From Phytohabitans sp036906915 (GTDB lineage: Bacteria > Actinomycetota > Actinomycetes > Mycobacteriales > Micromonosporaceae): a DNA stretch of 64,000 nt. Made by a program: the position numbers and the translations under genes. Below are positions 44,220 through 51,802 of the stretch, in pieces. The DNA lies in NCBI RefSeq assembly GCF_036906915.1, contig NZ_JBAKHX010000033.1:19445-83444 (forward strand), given 5' to 3'. Position 1 is the first letter of the stretch, and each line of letters starts with the position of its first letter. Under the pieces are notes generated by a model. The model had not been told where the DNA came from. It was given only the letters and a program-made list of their open reading frames with translations, and did no database searches.

Positions 44220-44492
44220 CTAGGCGGCGACGTCCGGCAGGAACCGTGGTGGACCCCTGATCAACCAACTGGTCGATGCGCGCAGCGTGCACAGCGGGGA
44301 CTTACCTCCGCGCAATAGTGCGCTAGACCGATGCGACGCCCACGCCGGCCGTACATCCGCGCCGACCGTGATGCCGTTGGCCTCGTGAAATGCCTCGGGA
44401 GCGAGCAGTCCGGCCGCGCCGACGCCGATCACGACCAGCCCGGAGAGGAAGAGGATGACCCGGCGCGGGACGGTGTGCCGCATGCCCGTCAC
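44220..44492 (-). pseudogene. Truncated DUF4345-like membrane protein
   Basis: Reads MRHTVPRRVILFLSGLVVIG, then VGAAGLLAPEAFHEANGITV. This matches the first helix of DUF4345 proteins (LAPEAFHxANGI, from memory). After GAD the sequence is unrelated and stops at 44220. The GTG at 44492 overlaps the stop of the NmrA-like gene by GTGA, so it was once the second gene of that unit. Confidence 0.6.
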
Positions 44493-45307
44493 CGCCACAC
44501 GCCGGCAGCGGCGGCGTCCTGGCAGAAGTCGGTGAAGTCGCGCGGCTCCCGGCCGAGCACCTCCCGTACGCCGTGGGCGACGGACGAGTTGCGCCCGTCC
44601 AGCACCTCCCGGCACAGGTCGGTGAATAGATTGGCGTAGTCGGCGCCGGCTGCCGAGGTGAGCGCGGCGTGGAGCTGTTCGGCGGTGATGGCGGCGTACT
44701 CGACCGGTCGGTCCGCCGCCCTCGCGATCTCGGCTGCGGCCTCGGCGAAGGTCAGCAGGCGCGGCCCGGTGAGCTCGTAGAGCCGGCCCGCGTGACGCTC
44801 ATCGGTGAGCGCCGCCACGGCTACCTCAGCGATGTCGTCGACGTCCACGAAGGGTTCGCCGACCTCGCCGGCCGGCAATGCGATCATGCCCGACAGCGCC
44901 GGCTTCAGCAGGTGGCCCTCGCTGAAGTTCTGGTTGAACCAACTCGCCCGGATCAGTGTGTGGCTCAGACCGGAATCCCGCACGATCTCCTCGCATCGCT
45001 GGGCGTTGATCTCGCCCCGGCCGGTGAGCAGCACCAGGTGGCGTACGCCCGCCTCCGCCGCGGCCGCGGTCAGCGCCTCGATCGCCGGTGGTGCGCTCGG
45101 CGCGGCGAGGTCGGGGAAGTAGGAGATGTAGGCGGCGTCGACGCCCGTCAATGCCCGAGCCCAGGTCGACGGCTGCTCCCAGTCGAAGGGCGGGTCAGAC
45201 TGGCGCGAACCTGCTCGCATGGCGTGCCCGCTCGCCGCCAGCAGGCTGGCTATCCGCCGGCCGGTCTTGCCCGTCGAGCCGATGACGAGGGTGGTTGATG
45301 GCCGCAT
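44489..45307 (-). CDS. NmrA-like NAD(P)-binding oxidoreductase
   Basis: 272 aa. The nucleotide-binding start is TTLVIGSTGKTGRRIASLL. Other family blocks are VRHLVLLTGRGE, SHTLIRASWFNQNFSEG and PFVDVDDIAEVAVAAL. The ATG has an AGGAGC site. It is divergent from an AraC regulator, and an inverted repeat lies close to that regulator's start. Such proteins act as NADPH-dependent reductases or redox sensors; the substrate is unknown. Confidence 0.88.
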   Translation of the reverse strand: MRPSTTLVIGSTGKTGRRIASLLAASGHAMRAGSRQSDPPFDWEQPSTWARALTGVDAAYISYFPDLAAPSAPPAIEALTAAAAEAGVRHLVLLTGRGEINAQRCEEIVRDSGLSHTLIRASWFNQNFSEGHLLKPALSGMIALPAGEVGEPFVDVDDIAEVAVAALTDERHAGRLYELTGPRLLTFAEAAAEIARAADRPVEYAAITAEQLHAALTSAAGADYANLFTDLCREVLDGRNSSVAHGVREVLGREPRDFTDFCQDAAAAGVWR

Positions 45308-45397
45308 GGATGCTCCTCGATAGTCGCGGCTTCGCTTCGTTATGAGTCCATCGTCACGCCGGCTCCCCGGACTCACAATGATTCAAAATCCGTACTG

Positions 45398-45435
45398 CTT
45401 TGCTCATCGTCCAGTCCTGTAGACGATAGGCAAAG
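45398..45435. promoter_or_regulatory. Inverted repeat upstream of the AraC regulator
   Basis: CTTTGCTCATCGTC (45398-45411) and GACGATAGGCAAAG (45422-45435) are inverted copies matching at 12 of 14 positions with a 10-bp spacer. It ends 20 bp before the AraC ATG, in the divergent promoter region. It probably binds the AraC protein itself. Confidence 0.6.
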
Positions 45436-45455
45436 ACTGCTGACATTGTCGGCCC

Positions 45456-46457
45456 ATGCGCCCGTTCCCTGCCCCCGCCGACCTCCTCGGTGAGGCACTG
45501 CATCTACTTCGCCTCACCGGCACGCTCTACTGCCGGGCCGAGCTCACCGCGCCCTGGGGCGTGGAGGTGCCGGAGTTGCCGGGCTTCATGACGTTCCAGG
45601 TGGTAACGACGGGCCGCTGCTGGCTGGAGATCGGCGGCGCCGAGCCACGCGAGCTACAAGGTGGCAGCCTCACCCTGATCCCGCACGGCACCCCGCACAG
45701 CATGCGCAGCAGCCCCGGGGTGGCTACCGCACCCCTCTTCGACCTGCCGGTCGAGCTGATCAGCGAGCGCTACGAGATCATGCGGCACGGCGGCGGCGGG
45801 GAGCCGACGCACGTCACCTACGGCGTGGTGCAGTTCGACCACCTCGCGGCGCAGCGGCTCGTCGCGCAGCTCCCCGAGGTCCTACAGATCGACACCTGGG
45901 ACGACGAGGACGCCACCTGGCTGCAGAGCACGCTACGCCTGATCAGCCGGGAGGCGGTCGCGCTGCGGCCGGGCGGCGAGACAGTCATCACCCGCCTCGC
46001 CGATGTCCTCGTCATCCAGGCCATCCGCTCCTGGCTCGACACTGCGCCCGAGGCGAACGAGGGCTGGCTGGCGGCCCTGCGCGACAACCAGATCGGGCAG
46101 GCGCTGCTCTCGATCCACCGCGCGCCGGAACGGGAGTGGACGGTCGCCGCACTGGCGCAGGTGGCCGGCATGTCCCGCTCAGCCTTCTCCGCGCGCTTCA
46201 CCGATCTCGTCGGCGAACCGGCGATCCGCTACCTCGCGGTGTGGCGGATGCAGCTAGCCCGGGAACACCTGCGGCAGTCCTCGGAGCCGATGTCGACGGT
46301 CGCCCGGCGTTTCGGCTACCAGTCCGAGGCGGCCTTCTGCCGGGCCTTCAAGCGGGAGTTCGGTGTCCCACCGGGCAGCTACCGCCAAGCCCGCGCCATG
46401 CCCAAGATCACCGCAGCTCTTCAAGAGGAAGCCATGATTCAGCCCATGGTCGGCTAA
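45456..46457 (+). CDS. AraC-family regulator with cupin sensor
   Basis: 333 aa. Residues 1-200 form the cupin_6-type sensor (WGVEVPELPGFMTFQVVTTG, GGSLTLIPHGTPHSM). Residues 215-315 hold both AraC helix-turn-helix units (WTVAALAQVAGMSRSAFSAR; MSTVARRFGYQSEAAFCRAF). The gene is divergent from the NmrA-like oxidoreductase, a frequent pairing for this regulator class, where the regulator activates the oxidoreductase in response to small molecules or redox stress (inference). Confidence 0.9.
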   Translation: MRPFPAPADLLGEALHLLRLTGTLYCRAELTAPWGVEVPELPGFMTFQVVTTGRCWLEIGGAEPRELQGGSLTLIPHGTPHSMRSSPGVATAPLFDLPVELISERYEIMRHGGGGEPTHVTYGVVQFDHLAAQRLVAQLPEVLQIDTWDDEDATWLQSTLRLISREAVALRPGGETVITRLADVLVIQAIRSWLDTAPEANEGWLAALRDNQIGQALLSIHRAPEREWTVAALAQVAGMSRSAFSARFTDLVGEPAIRYLAVWRMQLAREHLRQSSEPMSTVARRFGYQSEAAFCRAFKREFGVPPGSYRQARAMPKITAALQEEAMIQPMVG

Positions 46458-46507
46458 AACGGGCGCATGTCGTCGCCGACGTCCACCACGACGGACACCG
46501 CGGTAGC

Positions 46508-47467
46508 TCACCTCCTTCTCCTCGCTGATCGTCGGCTCCATGTCGGTGTCCAGACTGCGGTGTCGGGGTCGGGGTCGGCTCGCCTGGAGTCGAGGTAGTC
46601 GCGGAGCTTACTGAGCGCCGGGTGCGGGTTGTCGTCGCGCCAGATCAGCGACATCGGGTAGATCGGTGCCGGGTCACGCACCGGTATGCGCCGCAGGTCG
46701 TAGCTGTCCGGCCACAGGTACCGCGAGTTTTCGCCCACGAATGTCGCCAGTTGCGCGGAGTCGGCGATCTCGGCCAGCAGGGCCTCGTATCCGAAGACCG
46801 GCCCGAGCCTGTCGATCGTGAGGCCGAACGCGGCGGCGATCTCGTCGTAGTAGTCGGCCCACTCGGTGCCCGGAGCCATGCCAGGCATCCAGATCCGATG
46901 TCCGGCCAGTTGTGCGGGCGTGACCGTCTGAGCGTTGGCGAGCGCGTGACGGGGTCCGACCAGTAGCCGGTGTGGCTCGTCGATCACGCGGGCCGTCCGG
47001 ATCGCCTCCGGCAGGAGCCGCGGGGGAGCGGTGACGGCGTGGAAGGTGGCGTCGATCGTCCCGGCCTCGACTGCGGCGATCGCGGCGTCGACGTCGGCGC
47101 TCAGCAGGGTCACGACGTCCAGCTCGATCTCGGGATGCGCGCGGTGGAAGTGCTGCAGCACCACCGCGGGCGCGATCCGCCGGCTGTGGACATCGACGCG
47201 CAGCGCGCGCCGGCCGGGGCGCACGGACGCGTCGGCCCGCGCCTCCACCCGGAGAAGCTCGCGGGCGTGGGGCAGGAACGCTTGGCCGTCGATGGTGAGC
47301 TGGGCTCCCCGGGCGGTGCGGGTGAACAGGCGCACCGCCAGATCCTTTTCCAGCGCCGCGACGCGCTTGGAGACGGCCTGCTGCGTGATCGACAGGGCGG
47401 CGGCGGCTTCCTGGAACTGGCCAGCGTCCGCGATGGCGACGAAGGTGCGCACGGCGTCAAGATCCAT
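46508..47467 (-). CDS. LysR-family transcriptional regulator
   Basis: 319 aa. The N-terminal helix-turn-helix reads MDLDAVRTFVAIADAGQFQE, then AAAALSITQQAVSKRVAALE. The substrate-binding domain follows (RVDVHSRRIAPAVVLQHFHR). The ATG at 47467 matches the standard LysR start; the frame above it crosses the divergent promoter. It faces an MFS transporter gene 123 bp away, which it probably regulates. Confidence 0.9.
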   Translation of the reverse strand: MDLDAVRTFVAIADAGQFQEAAAALSITQQAVSKRVAALEKDLAVRLFTRTARGAQLTIDGQAFLPHARELLRVEARADASVRPGRRALRVDVHSRRIAPAVVLQHFHRAHPEIELDVVTLLSADVDAAIAAVEAGTIDATFHAVTAPPRLLPEAIRTARVIDEPHRLLVGPRHALANAQTVTPAQLAGHRIWMPGMAPGTEWADYYDEIAAAFGLTIDRLGPVFGYEALLAEIADSAQLATFVGENSRYLWPDSYDLRRIPVRDPAPIYPMSLIWRDDNPHPALSKLRDYLDSRRADPDPDTAVWTPTWSRRSARRRR

Positions 47468-47483
47468 CCGTTGACCGTACCCA

Positions 47484-47500
47484 CACAACGAATGGTTGTG
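47484..47500. promoter_or_regulatory. LysR-type box between regulator and MFS gene
   Basis: CACAAC-GAATG-GTTGTG (47484-47500) is a 6-bp perfect inverted repeat, 17 bp upstream of the LysR start. It has the T-N11-A type symmetry expected of LysR binding sites. Confidence 0.5.
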
Positions 47501-47590
47501 GCTTGCGGATGTCTCGGTTGTTTGATCCGCCTTCAGCCGCCCTGATTCGATCACCGCGATCAACAGCGGGTTGTTCAGAAGGAGGGCGCT

Positions 47591-48826
47591 GTGGACCGGC
47601 GGTTCGGGTGGTTGTGGGCGGCGTACGCGGTCAGCGCCTATGGCTCCGCGCTTGGGTTCGGTGCGTTCCCGCTGATAGCCGTGCTGGTGTTGCACGCCAG
47701 CCCCGCCCAGGTGTCCGCGTTGGCCGCGGTGGGGCCGGCGGTGGGCGCGCTGATCGCGCTACCGCTCGGGCCGTGGGTGGAGTTCCATCGCAAGCGGCCG
47801 GTGATGATCTCGATGGACCTGGTCAGGTTCGCGGTCCTGATGACGATCCCGGTCGCCTACGCCGTCGGCCGGCTCAGCTTCGGCCTGCTGCTGGTCGTCT
47901 CCGTCGTGGTCGCCGCGGCAAGGATCGCCTTCAACGCGGCCAGCGGCGCCTACCTCAAGGCCATCGTCCGGCCGGAGAGTCTGCTGGTGGCCAGCGCGAG
48001 GTTCGAGTCCACGACGTGGAGTTCCATCGCGGTCGGGCCGCCGCTGGGCGGGTCGGCGATCGGCCTGTTCGGGCCGGTCGCCACCGTGGTGGCCAACGCA
48101 CTCAGCTACCTGCTGTCGGCACTGGGCGTCATCGCGATCCGTGACCGGGAGCAACGCGCACAACGTACCGGCGGCGGGCGGGTCCGGGCCGGCGAGCTGC
48201 TCGACGGTTGGCGGCACGTCTGGACCCACCCCGGCCTGCGGCCGCTCTACCTCAACAACCTGCTCGTCGGTGGACTGATCATGGCCACCGAGCCGTTGCT
48301 GGCCGTGCTCATGCTGGGGCAGCTCGGCTTCGCACCATGGCAGTACGGGCTCGCCTTCGCCGCGCCCTGCCTCGGCGGACTCATCGGCTCGCGACTGGCA
48401 CGCCGGGTCGTGGCCCGGTTCGGCCAGTACCGCATCCTGCGTACCGTCGGCACGTTGCGTGCGGTCTGGGTGATCGGCCTGGCCTTCGTCCAGCCCGGAG
48501 TCGCCGGCCTCGCGACGGTGATGGCCGTCGAACTCGCCATCATCGTCAGCGTGAGCCTGTACAACCCGGTGCTGGCCACGTATCGGCTGGCGCACACCCC
48601 CCAGGACCGCATCGCGCGCACCCTGTCGGCCTGGTCGATTAGCAGCAGCGTCACCATCGCCGTCCTGAGCGCCCTCGGCGGACTGCTCGCCACTGTCACC
48701 AGCCCGCGCATGGCCATCGCGGTGGCCGGACTGCTCATCCTCGCCAGCCCGCTGCTGCTACCGCGTGTTGAGGCGTTGTCGCCTGGTGCGGTACGGCAGC
48801 ACGAACAGGTACAGGCCGGTGCCTAG
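47591..48826 (+). CDS. MFS efflux transporter
   Basis: 411 aa, about 12 membrane helices, starting from a GTG. The loop between helices 2 and 3 is GPWVEFHRKRPVMISMDLVRF, the modified DRxGRR motif of the MFS_3/enterobactin-exporter-like group, and the central loop lies near residues 190-215. Divergent from a LysR regulator, it probably exports a drug or metabolite. Its end overlaps the convergent small membrane protein gene by 69 bp. Confidence 0.88.
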   Translation: MDRRFGWLWAAYAVSAYGSALGFGAFPLIAVLVLHASPAQVSALAAVGPAVGALIALPLGPWVEFHRKRPVMISMDLVRFAVLMTIPVAYAVGRLSFGLLLVVSVVVAAARIAFNAASGAYLKAIVRPESLLVASARFESTTWSSIAVGPPLGGSAIGLFGPVATVVANALSYLLSALGVIAIRDREQRAQRTGGGRVRAGELLDGWRHVWTHPGLRPLYLNNLLVGGLIMATEPLLAVLMLGQLGFAPWQYGLAFAAPCLGGLIGSRLARRVVARFGQYRILRTVGTLRAVWVIGLAFVQPGVAGLATVMAVELAIIVSVSLYNPVLATYRLAHTPQDRIARTLSAWSISSSVTIAVLSALGGLLATVTSPRMAIAVAGLLILASPLLLPRVEALSPGAVRQHEQVQAGA

Positions 48827-48976
48827 GAGCAGGAAGAGCGGCAGCAGCGGCGACAGGTAGACCCATTCGGCGGGCTCGTCCTGTACCAGGACGACGACGG
48901 TGACGATGACGACGGACGCGGTGAAGGCAATGGCCACCCAGCGGTGGAACTGCCGAATCCACTTGCTCCAGCTCAT
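48758..48976 (-). CDS. Small two-helix membrane protein
   Basis: 72 aa: MSWSKWIRQFHRWVAIAFTA opens the first helix, and PLLPLFLLLGTGLYLFVLPY is the second, with a basic tail. Similar short proteins occur widely in actinobacteria (from memory). The ATG has GAGG seven bases upstream. The 69-bp overlap with the MFS gene on the other strand is unusual, but both frames look real. Function unknown. Confidence 0.7.
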   Translation of the reverse strand: MSWSKWIRQFHRWVAIAFTASVVIVTVVVLVQDEPAEWVYLSPLLPLFLLLGTGLYLFVLPYRTRRQRLNTR

Positions 48977-49146
48977 GGGAACCTCCTCGGTCGTTGCGGG
49001 TTCCCGGACGACGCTAGGCGCGGCTCGGCGCTCCGCGCTTCTTCATTCCTGCCCGGTTCGTCCGTCTACATCAGGTGCGATTCCAGTGTGGACGGTTGGT
49101 GTATGCGGGCTTTGGTGATTTGCGTTTGACGTATTAGACTGACCGC

Positions 49147-49160
49147 CGGGAGCGCTCCCA
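49147..49160. promoter_or_regulatory. CebR-like operator
   Basis: CGGGAGCGCTCCCA contains the perfect palindrome GGGAGCGCTCCC (49148-49159). It differs at one end base from the TGGGAGCGCTCCCA box of the cello-oligosaccharide-responsive repressor CebR (known in Streptomyces). It lies 41 bp before the start of the secreted hydrolase gene. TTGACG at 49126-49131 may be a -35. Confidence 0.7.
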
Positions 49161-49200
49161 TGCGCCCCCATGACAACGGAATATACGGGGGAGGACGTCG

Positions 49201-51543
49201 ATGCGCGTCGGTAGAGGCGTGGCCGCGGCGATGATGTCGCTTGCGCTGATGTTGGGCGGCGGCACAGCCGCCTGGGCAGATCCAGCCAAACCGGGTGGTG
49301 GTTCGCCGGCTGGCACGGCACTACCAGACGGCTGGCAGCTACGAAGCAGCGGATCAGGGTTCGAGCTGGTCTGGCGTACGCCGAATCCCGTGCCGATCGG
49401 CGACGCGATGGTCGAGTTTCACGCCGGTGGCCGGCTGCTGGGATGGCCGGTGGCCGAGCCTGATCAAAAGACGTTCCGGCTCGTCATCGACGGTGTGGCG
49501 GCGCGAAATCTGGCCGACCCGCAGGTTCGCGCGGCGGGACGGCGCCTCGACGCCACCGAGGTTGACCGCGGCCCGGCAGGCACCGCACGGTCGGCTCTCG
49601 CGGCGGCGCAACTGCCGCCAAATGCCGTCGATCCGGGTACACCCGGTCCCTACACCACGATCTCCGGCGAATACACACTGCCCGACGTCAGCCTGCCCGG
49701 CTTCACCACGCCGGTGGAGATGCGCGGGTTCGTCGTGGCACCGCAGGGCACCTCGGGCCAGCGCCCGCTGGTGCTGTTCCTGCACGGGCGGCACGCCACC
49801 TGCTACCAGGGCACCGCGCAGCCGAGGCTGGCTTGGCCCTGCCCGGCCGGTTGGACGCCGGTGCCCAGCCACCTCGGATACCAGCGGGCACAGCAGCTGC
49901 TGGCGTCGCAGGGCTACGTGACCGTGTCGATCTCGGCAAACGGCGTCAACGCTCAGGACAGCGTCCTGATGCCGCCGGTCGATGGCGGTGCGCAGGCGCG
50001 GTCGTCGCTGGTCCGGATCCACCTGGGGCGCTGGGCGGACTGGGCCGGCTCGGGCCGCCCGACCGCACCCGACGTGGTGCGCAACGCCCCGGTGGCCGAC
50101 ATGACGCGGGTGATGCTGGTGGGTCACTCGCGCGGCGGCGAGGGTGTCAGCAGGGCGGCGGTCGACAGTCTTACGCCGCCGCCGGCCGGCCGCGACGGAT
50201 ACACCGGCACGGTGCGCTGGCAGATCCGCGGCCTGGCGCTGATCGCTCCCACGCTGCTCGCGCAGAACCCGCAGCCAGACGTGCCGTCGATGACCATCCT
50301 CTCCGACTGCGACGGCGACGTCTCCGACCTGCAAGGCCAGCAGTACATAGACGCGACCCGCGGGATCGGCCGCGGGTTCGCCCTGCACGGCTCGGTCTTC
50401 GTCATCGGCGCCAACCACAACTTCTACAACACTGAATGGACACCGGGACTGTCCGTGTCCCCGTCGTTCGACGACGCGAGCTTCCACGACCCGGTCTGCG
50501 GGCAGGGTAGGCCCACTCGGATCACCCCCGAGCAGCAGCAGAAGGTCGGTGCCACCTACGCCGCGGCGGCGGCGGCGACGTTCGTGGCCGGCAACGACCA
50601 GGTCCGCCCGTTGCTGGACGGTTCCGGGGTACGGGCACCGTCGGTCGACCCGGTGGTCGTGCTGAGCCACGCGGTGGGCGCCAACCGTACGCCGTTCATC
50701 GTGCCGGGCCCGTCCACTGTGGTCAGTGGCACCGGCGGTCTGCTGTGCGACGTGGTCACGGCAACACAAACGCCGACCTCGTGTGACGGCAGTGGCCCGC
50801 ACTTCGACCAGTTCGAGCCGGTCGAGCCCGAGGCGGGGCGGTACGCGGTGCGGGTGAACTGGACGGCGCCGGGCACCCCGGTCACGATCCAGCCGCCGGC
50901 GCCGGTCTCGTTCTCCAACGCGCAGTCGCTGGCGCTGCGGGTACTCCTCCCCGGTGGCGCGCCGAGCACCCAGTTCGACGTCGCCATCGCCGACTCCGCC
51001 GGTCGGCGAGCCGTCCTCGGTACGCCCACGCTCGAACCGCTGGTCCGGCAGAACTGGGCACCGGAACTGCGGATGCCGCTGACGAACGCCGTCGCGGCCG
51101 GGCTCAACCTGAGCCAGATCGCGCGGCTGGAGATCGTGCCGCGCGCTGGCGGCGAATGGTCCCGTATCTGGGTGTTCGACGCCTGGAACTGGCGAGCCGG
51201 CCTGCCTGCGCCGCAGCCGGTCAGCCTGCCGCGCGTCGACCTGGGCGAGCTGACCGTCCCGGAGGGCGACTCGGGCACCGTCACCTACCAGGTGCCGGCC
51301 CAGGTCTCCGGCAGCGGCAACGGCCGGGTACGGGTCTTCGTCGTGGACCCGGCCACCGGCCTCGCGACCGCCACCGTCGTGACCATCACGCCGGGTGCCA
51401 CCACGATCAGCATCCCGATCCAGGTGACTGGCAACACCCAACCGGGTGACGGCCGCTCGTACGTCGTAGCCGTCAAAGCCGTCAGCAGAGCGTCGGTCGG
51501 CGACGCCTACGGAGTCCTGACCGTCCAGGACGACGACGCGTAA
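49201..51543 (+). CDS. Secreted alpha/beta hydrolase, multidomain
   Basis: 780 aa. Signal peptide of about 26 residues (ending AAWA-DP). Residues 150-420 form an alpha/beta-hydrolase domain: RPLVLFLHGRHATCYQG, then VMLVGHSRGGEG with nucleophile Ser310, and a late histidine candidate in GANHNFYNTEW. A middle beta-rich domain (about 520-670) and a C-terminal Calx-beta-like segment (TVPEGDSGTVTYQVPAQVSG, about 685-780) may bind polymer. A GGGGGAGG site precedes the ATG. The CebR-like box suggests induction by cello-oligosaccharides and hence a role in plant-polymer attack, for example removing ester groups; the substrate is unproven. Confidence 0.8.
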   Translation: MRVGRGVAAAMMSLALMLGGGTAAWADPAKPGGGSPAGTALPDGWQLRSSGSGFELVWRTPNPVPIGDAMVEFHAGGRLLGWPVAEPDQKTFRLVIDGVAARNLADPQVRAAGRRLDATEVDRGPAGTARSALAAAQLPPNAVDPGTPGPYTTISGEYTLPDVSLPGFTTPVEMRGFVVAPQGTSGQRPLVLFLHGRHATCYQGTAQPRLAWPCPAGWTPVPSHLGYQRAQQLLASQGYVTVSISANGVNAQDSVLMPPVDGGAQARSSLVRIHLGRWADWAGSGRPTAPDVVRNAPVADMTRVMLVGHSRGGEGVSRAAVDSLTPPPAGRDGYTGTVRWQIRGLALIAPTLLAQNPQPDVPSMTILSDCDGDVSDLQGQQYIDATRGIGRGFALHGSVFVIGANHNFYNTEWTPGLSVSPSFDDASFHDPVCGQGRPTRITPEQQQKVGATYAAAAAATFVAGNDQVRPLLDGSGVRAPSVDPVVVLSHAVGANRTPFIVPGPSTVVSGTGGLLCDVVTATQTPTSCDGSGPHFDQFEPVEPEAGRYAVRVNWTAPGTPVTIQPPAPVSFSNAQSLALRVLLPGGAPSTQFDVAIADSAGRRAVLGTPTLEPLVRQNWAPELRMPLTNAVAAGLNLSQIARLEIVPRAGGEWSRIWVFDAWNWRAGLPAPQPVSLPRVDLGELTVPEGDSGTVTYQVPAQVSGSGNGRVRVFVVDPATGLATATVVTITPGATTISIPIQVTGNTQPGDGRSYVVAVKAVSRASVGDAYGVLTVQDDDA

Positions 51544-51552
51544 CCGGCAGCG

Positions 51553-51600
51553 GCGTTCTCCGTGGGCGGCGACCACCGCGTCACCGCCCACGGAGAACGC
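51553..51600 (+). terminator. Strong terminator after the secreted hydrolase
   Basis: A perfect 17-bp stem (51553-51569 with 51584-51600) with a 14-nt loop, starting 9 bp after the stop codon. The rest of the gap to 51802 shows no gene. Confidence 0.9.
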
Positions 51601-51802
51601 ATGACCCTAGTGGCTAGCGAGCTGGAACAACCACGCCCCCCATCGGTCGCGTCCCCCGCCAGCCCTTCTGCCGGCCTTCTGACGGCTCGGGCCCCGTGTG
51701 TTCACCGGCCAGGAACGTCCAATGACGGCCTTCAAGGACAGAGGACGCAGACCTGCAACAGGCGGCGCGCTAGTCGGGTTTCGAGCCGCCCGCGAGTGAG
51801 CA

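Noticed and set aside
49354..51591. 745-codon open frame antisense to the secreted hydrolase
   Set aside because: Arg/Asp-rich shadow frame without domains; it would also cross the terminator of the sense gene.
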